Of a stretch of 64,000 nucleotides of DNA, positions 43,857 to 52,906 are shown piece by piece. A program made the position numbers and the translations under genes. The DNA comes from Gaiellasilicea sp963791905. GTDB lineage: Bacteria > Actinomycetota > Thermoleophilia > Gaiellales > Gaiellaceae. The notes beneath the pieces are model-generated. The model saw nothing but the letters and a program-made list of their open reading frames with translations, did not search any database and had not been told where the DNA came from. Position 1 is the first letter of the stretch; every line of letters begins with the position of its first letter. The stretch spans positions 186,001 through 250,000 of the forward strand of contig CAWBTX010000005.1 of assembly GCA_963791905.1 (NCBI GenBank), given 5' to 3'.

Positions 43857-44651
43857 TCAGGAAGTGATGTCGCGGGTGCGGAACGCGGCGAGGGAGACGG
43901 TGGCGGCGATGAGGCCGTAGAGGGCGGCTAGCCCGAGCGCGGCGCCCCAGGCGAGTTGGTCGTTTCCGCCGGCGGCGAGCGTGTCCAGCGTGCCGCCGGG
44001 GAGATAGGAGCGTGCGTCCGGGGCGACGATGGAGATCAGGCCCTCCGCGACGAGGAGAAAGCCGAGCCCGATGCCGATGGCGATGGCCGAGCTGCGGGTG
44101 AGCACGGCGAGCATGAGGCCGATGAGTCCCCAGACGAGCGCTGCGATGGTGAAGTCGAAGAAGCTCTTCCCAAGCTCGGACGCGAAGTCGGTCTTCCAGG
44201 CCTCGATCGGGATGCCCTCGAGCTTGGCGAGAGGCCGCGCGAAGAGGACGACGACGAGCGTCGTCACGGTCGTGGCCAGCAGCGTGAAGACACTCAGGGC
44301 GGCGATCTTGCCGCCGAGGAGGCGCATCCTGTTCGGATGCGCTTGGGCGAGGATGCGGATCAGTCCCGTGCTGTAGTCGGTGGCCACCGCGATTGCCCAG
44401 AGCGCGAGCAGGATCACCCCGGCCAGCGTGCTCACGGTCGGCAAGGCGGTGAGGAAGCCGCCCGGGCTGGCGATCTCGGCGATGGTGTACGCGCCGGCGC
44501 CCTGTCCGGCTTGCGGGGCGGCGGGTGCGTTCTCGGCCGACGTGTAGATGAAGATCGAGACGATGCCGGCGAACAGCGCCATCAGTCCGATGCCTCCGAG
44601 GAGAAACGCCGGCCGCCGGATCCGGATCAGCTCGGAGCGGAAGGCGCGCAT
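43857..44651 (-). CDS. ABC-2 type exporter permease
   Basis: The product has 264 residues with six predicted membrane helices, the first at about 17-38 and the last near 240-257. The region VGLIGLMLAVLTRSSAIAIGIGLGFLLVAEG is typical of ABC-2 permeases of the NatB/CcmB-like type. The start overlaps the ATPase stop by one base. A decayed paralogue lies at 37483-37671. The substrate is unknown; with the MFS exporter upstream, drug or lipid export is plausible. Confidence 0.92.
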   Translation of the reverse strand: MRAFRSELIRIRRPAFLLGGIGLMALFAGIVSIFIYTSAENAPAAPQAGQGAGAYTIAEIASPGGFLTALPTVSTLAGVILLALWAIAVATDYSTGLIRILAQAHPNRMRLLGGKIAALSVFTLLATTVTTLVVVLFARPLAKLEGIPIEAWKTDFASELGKSFFDFTIAALVWGLIGLMLAVLTRSSAIAIGIGLGFLLVAEGLISIVAPDARSYLPGGTLDTLAAGGNDQLAWGAALGLAALYGLIAATVSLAAFRTRDITS

Positions 44652-45601
44652 CAGCCGCCGTCTCCGTGCCGCTGGACGCGACGCTGTTCGGAGAGCTCGG
44701 TGTCGGTCGCTCCGGTCAGGCGCAGGAACACCGTCTCGAGCGTGTCGGCCTCTGGATTGAGCATCCGCAGGGTGAGTCCCGCTGCGGCGGCGGCCCGGTA
44801 CAGATCGGCGGACCGCTCGGCGGGCATGGTGACGATCACCTCGTCATCGGAGGTCTCGTACGTCCAGCCGTTGCCCTCGACGAGCTCGACCAGGCGGGGC
44901 AGGTCGGATGCCGGCTCGGGCGCCGCGACCACCCGTTCGGTCGCGTGCTGCATCAGACCCTTGAGGCTGCCCGCATAGACGAGTTCCCCGAACCGGATCA
45001 CGACCAGGCTGTCCACCATCACCTCGAGCTCACCGAGAAGATGCGAGGAGACCACCACCGTCCGGCCACCGGCGGCCAGTGATTTCAGCAGCTCGCGGAT
45101 CTCGACGATGCCGGCCGGATCGAGCCCGTTCATCGGCTCGTCGAGCACCAGCAGTTCCGGATCCGGGAGCAGCGCGGCCGCGATGCCCAGCCGCTGCTTC
45201 ATGCCGAGCGAATAGGTCGAGGCCTTGTCGTCCTCCCGCCCGGCCAGACCCACGATCTCGAGCACGTCGTCGACGCGCTTGGCGGGCAGGCCGCGCAATG
45301 CGGCCAGACTCCGCAGATTGTCCTGGCCCGACAACGACCCCACGAACGCGGGGGCCTCGATCAGCGCGCCCACCCGGTCGGCGAAGCTTTCCGGGTGCTG
45401 AATCGACTCGCCCAGAACCGTTCCCGAACCAGCGCTCGGCTCGATCAGACCGAGCAAGACCCGGATCGTCGTCGACTTCCCCGAGCCGTTCGGCCCCACA
45501 AAACCGACCACACCACCGGCAGGAACCTCGAACGTCAGATCGTTCACCGCCACGAGATCCCCGAAGCGCCGAGTCAACCCATCTGCAGTCAGCGCGTTCA
45601 T
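44651..45601 (-). CDS. ABC exporter ATPase (DrrA/CcmA type)
   Basis: From ATG 45601, which shares one base with the MFS stop, the product has 316 residues; the longer open frame upstream is a shadow. Walker A is GPNGSGKS at 36-43, the signature is YSLGMKQRLG, and Walker B is LLVLDEPMNGLDP, followed by TVVVSSHLLGE with the H-loop. The C-terminal 95 residues are the extension typical of exporter ATPases of the DrrA group. It forms an exporter with the next gene. Confidence 0.95.
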   Translation of the reverse strand: MNALTADGLTRRFGDLVAVNDLTFEVPAGGVVGFVGPNGSGKSTTIRVLLGLIEPSAGSGTVLGESIQHPESFADRVGALIEAPAFVGSLSGQDNLRSLAALRGLPAKRVDDVLEIVGLAGREDDKASTYSLGMKQRLGIAAALLPDPELLVLDEPMNGLDPAGIVEIRELLKSLAAGGRTVVVSSHLLGELEVMVDSLVVIRFGELVYAGSLKGLMQHATERVVAAPEPASDLPRLVELVEGNGWTYETSDDEVIVTMPAERSADLYRAAAAAGLTLRMLNPEADTLETVFLRLTGATDTELSEQRRVQRHGDGG

Positions 45602-47136
45602 CAGGCGCCGGAGGCCCTCGATCCAGCGAGCGTTCGCAGCTTGGGCTTCGAGGCCCCGACTGGAGCCTGCGTCGTCTCGCGCAGGGGCACGTCGCGCAGC
45701 CGCCAGCTCAGCGCGAACGCGACGACCATCACGGCGGCCGCCGTCTGGAACACGGGGTGGAGGGCGGCGGCGACGGCTGCGGCGTAGATGGCGTTGATCG
45801 CGGTCGGGAGTTGCTCGATCGCGGCGGGGGTTGCATCGGTCGGGACGTTCGCGCCGGCCGGGAGGCGGTGCGCGAGCTCGTGGGCGAGGCGGTTCGCGAA
45901 GATCGCGCCGAAGACGGAGACGCCGATCGAGCCGCCGACCTGCCTGAACAGCGTCGCGCCCGAGGTGGCGACGCCGAGGAGCCGGTAGTCGACCGCGTTC
46001 TGCGCGGCGAGCACGAGCACCTGCATCACGAGCCCGAGCCCGAGGCCGAGGAGCAGCATGTACAGGGCTGCGGCCCACGTCGGGGTTTCCGGCTCGAGCG
46101 TCGAGAGCAGGTAGAGCGCGACCGCCGCGAGCGCCGTGCCGGCGCGCGGGAAGCGGCGATAGCTCCCGTAGCGCGAGATCAGGAAACCGCTCGCCGTCGA
46201 GGTCACGAGCACGCCGAGCATCATCGGCGTCAGCAGCAGCCCCGAGCCGGTGGCGCTGAAGCCCTTGACGATCTGCAGGTAGAGCGGGATGAACGTCACG
46301 GAGCCGAAGAGCGCGAACCCGATCACGAAGCCGATCGCGCTCGTCGTCCGGAAGGTGGCGTTGCGGAAGAGCTCGAGCGGCACGATCGGCTCCGCGGCGC
46401 GTGCCTCGACGAGCGGGAAGAGTGCGAGCAGCACCACGCCGGCGGAGATCGTCGCGAGCATCCACGGCGCGTCCCAGGCGTAGCTCGTCCCGCCGAGGCT
46501 CGTGTAGAGGATGACGCTCGACAGGCCCCCCGCGAGCACCAGCGTGCCGAGCCAGTCGATCCGGCACCGCTCCGTCACCTGCCGCGACTCGAGGACGCTC
46601 GAGATCACCGCCAGCGCGACGAGGCCGAGCGGCAGGTTGATGTAGAAGATCCAGCGCCAGGAGAGGTTGTCGACGAAGAAGCCGCCGAGCAGCGGCCCGG
46701 CGACGACCGCGGCGCCGAGGGCGCCGCCGAACAGACCCTGATAGCGGCCGCGCTCACGCGGCGCGACGAGGTCCCCGACGACCGCCATCGAGACGACGAT
46801 CAGGCCGCCGCCGCCGAGTCCCTGCACCGCTCGGAAGATGATCAGCTCCAGCATGCTCCCGGCGAGCCCGCACAGCACTGAGCCGGCGAGGAAGAGCACG
46901 AGCGCGGCCTGCAGGACGCGCTTGCGCCCGTACATATCGCCGAGCTTCCCGTAGATCGGTGCCACCACCGTCGATGCCAGCAGGTAGGCGGTCACCACCC
47001 ACGAGAGGTGCTCGAGTCCGCCCAGCTCGCCGACGATTGTCGGCAGCGCCGTCGAGACGATCGTCTGGTCGAGCGCCGCGACGAACAGCACGAGCAGCAA
47101 CGTGCCGAAGACCAGGCGCCGCCGTCCCACGGTCAT
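45601..47136 (-). CDS. DHA2-family (14-helix) MFS drug exporter
   Basis: From ATG 47136 (GCGAGG upstream; TTG 47145 is an alternative) the product has 511 residues and 14 helices. Signatures are LDQTIVSTALPTI in helix 1, the motif A loop GKLGDMYGRKR, and GPLLGGFFVD with the antiporter motif C character. Members exchange protons for drugs or other small molecules. It heads an operon with the ABC exporter, mirroring the MMPL-plus-ABC arrangement at 37.5-40 kb. Confidence 0.94.
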   Translation of the reverse strand: MTVGRRRLVFGTLLLVLFVAALDQTIVSTALPTIVGELGGLEHLSWVVTAYLLASTVVAPIYGKLGDMYGRKRVLQAALVLFLAGSVLCGLAGSMLELIIFRAVQGLGGGGLIVVSMAVVGDLVAPRERGRYQGLFGGALGAAVVAGPLLGGFFVDNLSWRWIFYINLPLGLVALAVISSVLESRQVTERCRIDWLGTLVLAGGLSSVILYTSLGGTSYAWDAPWMLATISAGVVLLALFPLVEARAAEPIVPLELFRNATFRTTSAIGFVIGFALFGSVTFIPLYLQIVKGFSATGSGLLLTPMMLGVLVTSTASGFLISRYGSYRRFPRAGTALAAVALYLLSTLEPETPTWAAALYMLLLGLGLGLVMQVLVLAAQNAVDYRLLGVATSGATLFRQVGGSIGVSVFGAIFANRLAHELAHRLPAGANVPTDATPAAIEQLPTAINAIYAAAVAAALHPVFQTAAAVMVVAFALSWRLRDVPLRETTQAPVGASKPKLRTLAGSRASGA

Positions 47137-47342
47137 CTCAGTCAACGACCTCGCCTCCCGGGACGGAGGCCGCGAGCGCCTGGCGGCCGAACACCTGCTG
47201 CTCGGTGATCGCGCGTTCGGCGCGGCCGCTGCGCGATCGCAGCGCCGATACCGCGGGCAGCGCCGCTGACCGACGCCATCTCTCTGTTGAGGCCGGACAA
47301 GTCTTCTCCTTCGTTCTCATACGCCGAACGATGGCTAGAGCC

Positions 47343-47381
47343 GCTGCCAGACGGCTGCCATCCGTCGCGCCTTCTCTGCCG
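47343..47381 (-). promoter_or_regulatory. Three-repeat operator upstream of the MFS gene, inside the 47137-47539 gap
   Basis: Plus-strand copies are GCTGCCA at 47343 and 47354 (11 bases apart) and a degenerate TCTGCCG at 47375, giving the same 0/11/32 layout as the other sites. The MFS start is 207 bases away, farther than at other sites. Between operator and gene is a short minus-strand stretch reading SGAARGIGAAIAQR, like the start of a short-chain dehydrogenase. The promoter may therefore once have served another gene. Nothing else was seen in this 400-base gap. Confidence 0.6.
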
Positions 47382-47539
47382 CGGCGGGTCTGCTACTTGC
47401 GCAGGCACGCGCGGCGCGCGCCGCTGGCTTGCTCTCGAGCCGTATCCGGCTCGGAGCGCCTACGTCAACGATGGGGCCGATTGCGACAACGGCGTCGGGC
47501 GCGTATGAACGACTTCCTGCGCGAGAGGGTGTCATTTGG

Positions 47540-48910
47540 TCAGCCAGGCACCGCCGCGACGGGGGCGGCGTCGGTCGTCGTGCCGCTGGGATCGACGTTG
47601 AAGTTGTCGCGGAACAGGTTGTGCGGGTCGAGCTTGCGCTTCAGCGCCCGGAGGCGTTCGATCGTCGCGGGCGGGAAGACTTCGCCCAGACGCGCGGGGT
47701 GCTGGTCGGTCTCGAAGGGCAGGTAGATGCCGCCGAGGAGCGGGCGGATCCGCGTCCAGTGGCGGTCCACGTCACGCGCATCGGCGCCGAGCGCGTTGAC
47801 CTGGAACTGCGCTTCGCGGTGGGCGAAGGCGGTCGCATCCGGGGCCACGTCTGCCGTTGCCCCGCCGAGGCTCCGCAGCTGGACGAGATGGACCGATCCT
47901 GAGCGCAGCAGTTCCGCGATCTCTGCGCTGAACGCGGGCGTGATCGCGCTCAGCAGGCCCGAGCGGCCGACCGGCTCGCCCCGGCCGTGCTGCTCGTCGG
48001 TGGCGTGGAGGTTCATCACCCCGGCGTAGGGCGTGACGACGACCTGGTGCTGCACGAGCGGCGCGAGCTCGACGAAGGGCTGGAGGCGGGCATCGATCGT
48101 GTCCGGGTCTGCGGAATCCACCACGACGGCGATCGTCAGGGCGAGAGGACCCGCGTCGCCACGCGCCGCAAGGAGCATGGTCGTGGTGTCGCGGGGCGCG
48201 CTGGAGGCGACCTCACCGAAGGCGACCAGGAAGCTCGCAGGATCGTGCACCAAGTGGGTTAGCAGGGCCAAGCCGACCTGGTCGACCTCGTCGACCACGA
48301 AGTCGAAGGAGACGACGACGCCGAAGTTCGCCCCTGCGCCTCGCACCGCCCAGAACAGCTCCCGGTTCTCGTGCTCGTCGGCCACCAGCACCGACCCGTC
48401 GGCGAGGACGACGTGCGCCCCGACGAGGTGGTCGATGGTCAGGCCATGCGCGCGGGCGAGCAACCCAATCCCGCCGGAGGTCGCCAAGCCGCCCACACCC
48501 ACCGCGCCGCTGTCGCCGGACGACAGCGCCCAGCCGTGCGGCTGCAGCGCGACCGCGACGTCCCTCCAGCGGGCGCCGGGGCCGATGCGGACGAGCCGCG
48601 CGGCGGGGTCGAGCACGTGAATGCGGTTCAGATGCCGAAGGTCGACGACGATGCCGCCGTCGTTCGTCGAGCGACCGCTGAGGCCGTGCCCGCCGCTGCG
48701 GATGCCGAGGGGCAGATGCAGGTGATGCCCGGCGAAGCCGACGGCGTCGACGACCTGCTCGACCGTGCGCGGGAGCAGCACGATGGCGGGCGCCCCGCCG
48801 CGGAAGTACGTCGAGGTCAGCCGGCCGTACGCCGGATCGCCCGGCTTCACGGCGGCGTCGGCGAGGGACGCCGGGAGGGCGTCGTAGTCCCGCGTCGATG
48901 ATCCGTGCAA
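47540..48910 (-). CDS. FAD-linked oxidoreductase (berberine-bridge/6-hydroxynicotine oxidase type)
   Basis: The product has 456 residues. The FAD-binding half carries RSGGHGLSGRSTNDGG, whose histidine is the usual covalent FAD attachment site, and GGLATSGGIGLLARAHGLTIDHL. The second attachment cysteine of bicovalent members is absent. The C-terminal berberine-bridge-type segment ends LKRKLDPHNLFRDNFNV. Such enzymes oxidise alcohols, sugars or amines with oxygen. It is the last gene of the four-gene LLM operon. Confidence 0.92.
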   Translation of the reverse strand: MHGSSTRDYDALPASLADAAVKPGDPAYGRLTSTYFRGGAPAIVLLPRTVEQVVDAVGFAGHHLHLPLGIRSGGHGLSGRSTNDGGIVVDLRHLNRIHVLDPAARLVRIGPGARWRDVAVALQPHGWALSSGDSGAVGVGGLATSGGIGLLARAHGLTIDHLVGAHVVLADGSVLVADEHENRELFWAVRGAGANFGVVVSFDFVVDEVDQVGLALLTHLVHDPASFLVAFGEVASSAPRDTTTMLLAARGDAGPLALTIAVVVDSADPDTIDARLQPFVELAPLVQHQVVVTPYAGVMNLHATDEQHGRGEPVGRSGLLSAITPAFSAEIAELLRSGSVHLVQLRSLGGATADVAPDATAFAHREAQFQVNALGADARDVDRHWTRIRPLLGGIYLPFETDQHPARLGEVFPPATIERLRALKRKLDPHNLFRDNFNVDPSGTTTDAAPVAAVPG

Positions 48911-48922
48911 GCGCCGAGGCTC

Positions 48923-50059
48923 CTAGGTGCCGCGCGCCTGCGCGACGGCAGCGCGCGCCGCCTCAACCGCGACGGTCTCGCCGCCGCCGTCGCGCGAGAT
49001 CTGGTGCGCGAGATTCGTCTCGGCCTCGAGCACGCGCTTGGCCGTGCGGGGGCGCCGGTGCGCGCGGATGTAGCGCCGGTACGTCGAGCGCGTTCCCGCC
49101 AACGCCTCCAGCTCGGCGGGCGCGACGACGCCGCGTGCGACCTCGGGAGCCATCAGATCGCGCATCCACTCGCGCTCGATCGGCAGGGTGTTCTGGTAGA
49201 TCCAGACGAACGTGGCGATGAGCGCGGCCGAGACACCGAGCGGCACGATCCAGCCGAAGATGCTGCTCCCCCCGATCGCACCGCTCGCGTTCCACAGGCC
49301 GTGCATCAGCGTCGCGGTGAGCATCAGTCCGGCGCCGACCCCCTTGCGGGCCGGCACGTCCGGGCGGCCGATGAACCAGACGAGGCCGGCGCCGAAGATC
49401 GCCGTGAACATCCAGTGCGACGGGATCGACGCGAGCGTCCGGACGACGATCGTCGTCCAGGCCGCGTCGACGTCGCCGAAGGCGTTGGCCGCCCCGATCC
49501 ATGCGTAGCTGATGTCCTCGCTGATCTGGAAGCCGAGCCCGACGAACGCGCCGAGGATGAGCCCGTCGAACGGGCTCCGGACGAGCCGCGGCGCGAGCGT
49601 CAGGAGCAGCAGGACGCCCGCGCCCTTGGCGAGCTCCTCGTTGACCGGCGCGGCGAGCGCCGCGCCCCAGTCGTAGGCGAAGCTCGCTCCGAACGCCTTT
49701 GCGTACAGGTCGATCACGGCCTCGTTGGCCACCAGCGCGAAGGCGCCGGTCGCCGCGACGAAGCCCCAGATGAAGCCGGCGGCGGCGAGTTTCCGGGGGA
49801 CGGTGGTGTACCGATCCTCGTAGTGGATGAACCACGCGTACGCGACCGCGAGCAGCCCGAACGCGACGATCCCGCTCGTGAGCGCGCCGCTGTAGGCCGC
49901 CGCCGCGATCGAGATCTGGCCCGACAGGACGAACGCGCCGGCGACGACGAGCACGCAGTAGACCCAGAAGGCCACGTTGTGCGGCCGGACGAGGCGGAAG
50001 TCCTCGCCCCACCCGGACTGCGCGATCGCGCGTCGGCGGTTGACGGCGGGTGTGCTCAC
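48923..50059 (-). CDS. PrsW-family intramembrane metalloprotease
   Basis: From GTG 50059 (GTGA overlap with the preceding stop) the product has 378 residues with about nine membrane helices. Family motifs are in place: NEELAKG near 140-146, FQISEDI with glutamate near 181, SHWMFTAIFG with histidine near 215, and LMHGLWN with histidine near 253. PrsW-type proteases cleave anti-sigma factors or other membrane proteins. The 100-residue cytoplasmic tail is helical and basic. A longer open frame upstream is a shadow. Confidence 0.93.
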   Translation of the reverse strand: MSTPAVNRRRAIAQSGWGEDFRLVRPHNVAFWVYCVLVVAGAFVLSGQISIAAAAYSGALTSGIVAFGLLAVAYAWFIHYEDRYTTVPRKLAAAGFIWGFVAATGAFALVANEAVIDLYAKAFGASFAYDWGAALAAPVNEELAKGAGVLLLLTLAPRLVRSPFDGLILGAFVGLGFQISEDISYAWIGAANAFGDVDAAWTTIVVRTLASIPSHWMFTAIFGAGLVWFIGRPDVPARKGVGAGLMLTATLMHGLWNASGAIGGSSIFGWIVPLGVSAALIATFVWIYQNTLPIEREWMRDLMAPEVARGVVAPAELEALAGTRSTYRRYIRAHRRPRTAKRVLEAETNLAHQISRDGGGETVAVEAARAAVAQARGT

Positions 50060-50721
50060 GAGGCCGCCTGGATGCTGCGAATCATCGAGACGATGTCGTC
50101 TCGCCGGCGCGAGATCGCGCCGCTCGGGCCGGAGACGCTGATCTCGACGCCCTCGTGCGTCGGTTGTCCGTCGGAGCTTGCCGATTGCGCAGGCGACCCG
50201 AACGCGAAGGCGACGACCGATCCCCGCCTTGCGACGCTCACGAAATCCTCCGCCACGCCCGTGACGCCCTGGCGCGTCGTCACGGTGTAGCGGCCGGTCG
50301 TTTGCGCGGTGCGCCCCTGCGCGCGGCGGACGTCCGCGTTGATCTCGTTGATCTGAGTGAGCAACGCCGACGCCGTCCCGTCGAAGGGCGCCGCGTGCAC
50401 GTAGAACCGCACGTTCCCGCGGACGAGCTCGGTCGACCCGGTGCTCCCGACGGCCGAGCGCGTCTTGCCGGCGAGCGCGCCGCTGGCCAGGTTCCATCCC
50501 GAGGCCGGCACGAGGGTGATCCCGTCGGCGAGCTGGACGACGTCGCCCCGGTCGACCGCGTCGCTGTACTCCGTTTCGCTGTCGACCCACGGCAGGACGA
50601 CGCTCATCAGCACGGCGAGCGCGAGGACGAGAAGCGCCGGCCCGATCGTCCACCGGTCGAGCCCGGCTATGCGGCGCTCGTCGCCGATCTCGCTTTCGAG
50701 CGTGGCTGTCCGCGTCTCCAT
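50056..50721 (-). CDS. Hypothetical protein with one N-terminal membrane anchor
   Basis: The product has 221 residues. A single membrane segment (IGPALLVLALAVLMSVVLP) at about 26-45 follows a short polar N-terminus. The rest is an extracytoplasmic domain of alternating strands (VRFYVHAAPFDG, ETTRQ-like and EGVEISVSGPSG stretches), with no cysteines. It lies directly upstream of, and overlaps, the PrsW-like protease, so it may be the protease's substrate or partner. No family recognised. Confidence 0.8.
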   Translation of the reverse strand: METRTATLESEIGDERRIAGLDRWTIGPALLVLALAVLMSVVLPWVDSETEYSDAVDRGDVVQLADGITLVPASGWNLASGALAGKTRSAVGSTGSTELVRGNVRFYVHAAPFDGTASALLTQINEINADVRRAQGRTAQTTGRYTVTTRQGVTGVAEDFVSVARRGSVVAFAFGSPAQSASSDGQPTHEGVEISVSGPSGAISRRRDDIVSMIRSIQAAS

Positions 50722-50726
50722 GACTG

Positions 50727-51641
50727 CTAGGCGGCGGCCGCCGCTGCATTTCGCTCGGCCGCGACCAGCTCACGCGTGGCCGGAACGACCTCGGCCGCGA
50801 AGCGTTCGATCGTTGCCGCCTCGTCGGAACCGAGGACGAAGGCGCTCACGCCGTAGCGCAGCGCCATGTCGGCCAGATCCTCCGCCCACTGGGCGGGCGG
50901 CCCGGCGAGCAGACCACCCCGCAATCGCGAGAACCGCCCCGGGAAGGTGAGGATCCGGCGGACGGCCGACGGCTCGCGGCCGGCGGTCGCGGCAGCCTCG
51001 TCGATCACGTCGTTGGGTTCGGCCAGCGTCGGCGGTCCCCCCGGCAGGAACAGGCGGATCGGCACGGACCAGCCATCCGCCCTCCGCCCGACGAGGCGAA
51101 GCATGCGTGGCATCCCGGCCCCTACCCAGATCCCGATGTCGTGCGCCGGGGCCGGTCCGCGCGGCGCTCCCCAGGCGCGGTAGTGCTTCCCGTCGAAGAG
51201 AACACCGCCCGGCTCTTCCGCGGCCCACACTTCACGGACGATCGTGATCGCCTCCTCGAGCGCCTCGACGGCCTCGCCTGGGGTGCGGCGCGGCCCGCCC
51301 ATCGCCTCGATCGCGTCCCAGATCCGCCCGGCACCGATCCCCAGCTCGAAACGGCCGCCGGAGAGCAGGTCGACCGAGGCGGCGGCGCGGGCCAGCATGA
51401 CCGGAGGCCGCAGCGGGAGGTTGAGCACGTTGTGGCTGAGCCGAACCCGCGAGGTGCTGGCCGCCACGTACGTGAGGAGGGTCCACGTATCGAGGAAGCC
51501 CGGCTGGTACGGGTGGTCCTGAAACGTCACCAGATCGAGGCCGGCCCCGTCCGCGACCACCGCCAGTTCGACGGCCTGATGAGGTCGCTGCGCAGCCGGC
51601 GTGATGAACGTCCCGAAAAGCAGCTCGTGTCCGTAGTCCAT
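50727..51641 (-). CDS. LLM-class flavin-dependent oxidoreductase
   Basis: From ATG 51641 the product has 304 residues; the frame opens at 51734, inside the operator. Luciferase-like features are FGTFITPAA, LVTFQDHPYQPGFLDTWTLLTYVAA, LDLLSGGRFELGIGAG-type sequence at about 100, and RRADGWSVPI. Members use reduced FMN or F420; the latter is usual in Actinomycetota and is likely here, but this is inference. It is the first gene of the minus operon leading to the PrsW and FAD genes and is preceded by a three-repeat operator. Confidence 0.92.
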   Translation of the reverse strand: MDYGHELLFGTFITPAAQRPHQAVELAVVADGAGLDLVTFQDHPYQPGFLDTWTLLTYVAASTSRVRLSHNVLNLPLRPPVMLARAAASVDLLSGGRFELGIGAGRIWDAIEAMGGPRRTPGEAVEALEEAITIVREVWAAEEPGGVLFDGKHYRAWGAPRGPAPAHDIGIWVGAGMPRMLRLVGRRADGWSVPIRLFLPGGPPTLAEPNDVIDEAAATAGREPSAVRRILTFPGRFSRLRGGLLAGPPAQWAEDLADMALRYGVSAFVLGSDEAATIERFAAEVVPATRELVAAERNAAAAAA

Positions 51642-51694
51642 GTAGATCCCCCGGGTTAGTCGTCTGTGTTCGTGGCGCCAGGATGGGTGCCGGC

Positions 51695-51733
51695 GCTGCC
51701 GAGCCACTGCCAGCCATTGCGCCGCCGCTGCCA
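51695..51733 (-). promoter_or_regulatory. Three-repeat operator upstream of the LLM operon
   Basis: Plus-strand copies GCTGCCG at 51695, ACTGCCA at 51706 and GCTGCCA at 51727 give offsets 0/11/32. In the direction of the LLM gene this is TGGCAGC-N14-TGGCAGT-N4-CGGCAGC, ending 53 bases before its ATG. A second, oppositely oriented operator begins 42 bases away at 51775. Confidence 0.7.
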
Positions 51734-51774
51734 TCGAGGCAGTCCGCCCGTCACACGGGTGTGAGCGGCCGCTG

Positions 51775-51813
51775 TGGCAGCCCCGAGGTCCAGCCTGGCA
51801 TCGGGTTGGCAGC
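51775..51813 (+). promoter_or_regulatory. Three-repeat operator upstream of the UPF0104 genes
   Basis: TGGCAGC at 51775, TGGCATC at 51796 and TGGCAGC at 51807: the same 21- and 11-base offsets, but on the plus strand, ending 47 bases before the ATG at 51861. Together with the minus-strand site at 51695 it makes a divergent double operator in one intergenic region. Confidence 0.7.
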
Positions 51814-51860
51814 GATGCGCGACAGGGTGCGGTCGGAGCTGTTCGAACGAAGGGGTAACG

Positions 51861-51941
51861 ATGGCTGAGGAAGACGTAGTGATCGTTCGGTTCGCGGAGG
51901 CCGGCGGGGAACTCGACCGCCGCCGGTCCGGAGCGCGGTGA
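51861..51941 (+). CDS. Possible 26-residue leader peptide
   Basis: ATG 51861 after AAGGGG opens a short frame (MAEEDVVIVRFAEAGGELD and a basic end) whose TGA overlaps the GTG of the next gene by four bases. It is the first start codon after the operator, so it could be a coupling leader, or a remnant of a longer protein. No family recognised. Confidence 0.4.
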   Translation: MAEEDVVIVRFAEAGGELDRRRSGAR

Positions 51942-52906
51942 TCTTCAGCGGCAACGTTCTCGGTGGTCTGTGGGACTGGGTCGTTGGCGTCGTCGAGCGA
52001 ATCGGGGACGTTTCCGTTTACTGGCTTGCGCTCGCTCTTGCGCTGAAGACGGCCGAATCGGCCTTCATCGGACTGAGCTGGCGCAACATCCTGCGCGTGG
52101 CCTACCCGCGCAGTGGCCTTTCGTTCAAGACGGCGTGGGCGGCATCGCAGGGAGGAACGGCGATCAACGCGGTGGCGCCGGCGCAGGCGGGGACCGTTGC
52201 CATGATAGGCATCTTCCGGACGAGCATCCCCGGATCGTCCGTTGCGGGCCTCGCTGCAGCCACGGCCGCCCAGGCGCTCTTCTTCACCGCGGTGAGCGCA
52301 ATGATCCTGATTGGCGTGGCGCTACTCCTGCCGAGCGTGGTCTCGAAGGGCTCGCCCTCGGACGAGACCGGCGGCTTCGTCGCGTCCCACCCCGTCCTGA
52401 TTCCAGCCGTCGTTGTCGCGGCGATCGTGATCCTCATCGTTCTTTGGCCGCGGTTGAAGCCGTGGCTCCGCGAGCAACGGCGCAACGGGAAGCAGGGTCT
52501 TGCCATCTTCAGCGACTGGCGTCGCTACGCGAGGGAGGTGGCGCTTCCGTCCGGCGCCTCGTACTGCTGCCGCATCGGCGTCAACGTTGTCTTCATGGCC
52601 GCCTTCGACATCCCCGTAACCGCGTACACCGTCGCGCTGGTTGCCGCTTCGCACATGCTCTCCGGGCTCTTCGCGATCACACCGGGTGGGGTGGGGCAGA
52701 CGCAGGCGCTCGACGTCGCCACGCTCGGCAGACACGCTCCGACCGAGAATGTCGCCGCATTTTCGGTCACGCAAGACTCGGTTCTGATGCTGTGGAACGT
52801 GGTTCTCGGTGTCGCGCTCATGCTCTGGGCCTTCGGCTACGTGGAGACCAGGCAGCTGCTCTCGAAGACACGCCGGACGCAGGCGCAGGAGCAAGGCGCC
52901 ACTTGA
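51938..52906 (+). CDS. UPF0104/LPG-synthase-TM-like membrane protein, copy 1
   Basis: The product has 322 residues with seven to eight membrane helices. Features of the lysylphosphatidylglycerol-synthase transmembrane (AglD/UPF0104) family include LSWRNILRVAYPRSGLSFKTAWAA near residue 47 and the late motif LFAITPGGVGQTQA. In related proteins this region flips or synthesises modified lipids. No tRNA-dependent transferase domain follows. It overlaps the second copy through a TTGA junction. Confidence 0.87.
   Translation: MIFSGNVLGGLWDWVVGVVERIGDVSVYWLALALALKTAESAFIGLSWRNILRVAYPRSGLSFKTAWAASQGGTAINAVAPAQAGTVAMIGIFRTSIPGSSVAGLAAATAAQALFFTAVSAMILIGVALLLPSVVSKGSPSDETGGFVASHPVLIPAVVVAAIVILIVLWPRLKPWLREQRRNGKQGLAIFSDWRRYAREVALPSGASYCCRIGVNVVFMAAFDIPVTAYTVALVAASHMLSGLFAITPGGVGQTQALDVATLGRHAPTENVAAFSVTQDSVLMLWNVVLGVALMLWAFGYVETRQLLSKTRRTQAQEQGAT

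Noticed and set aside
47138..47408. Short minus frames with a short-chain-dehydrogenase-like GAARGIG stretch
   Set aside because: Only about 15 residues resemble the family and nothing follows in any frame; too little to call a gene.
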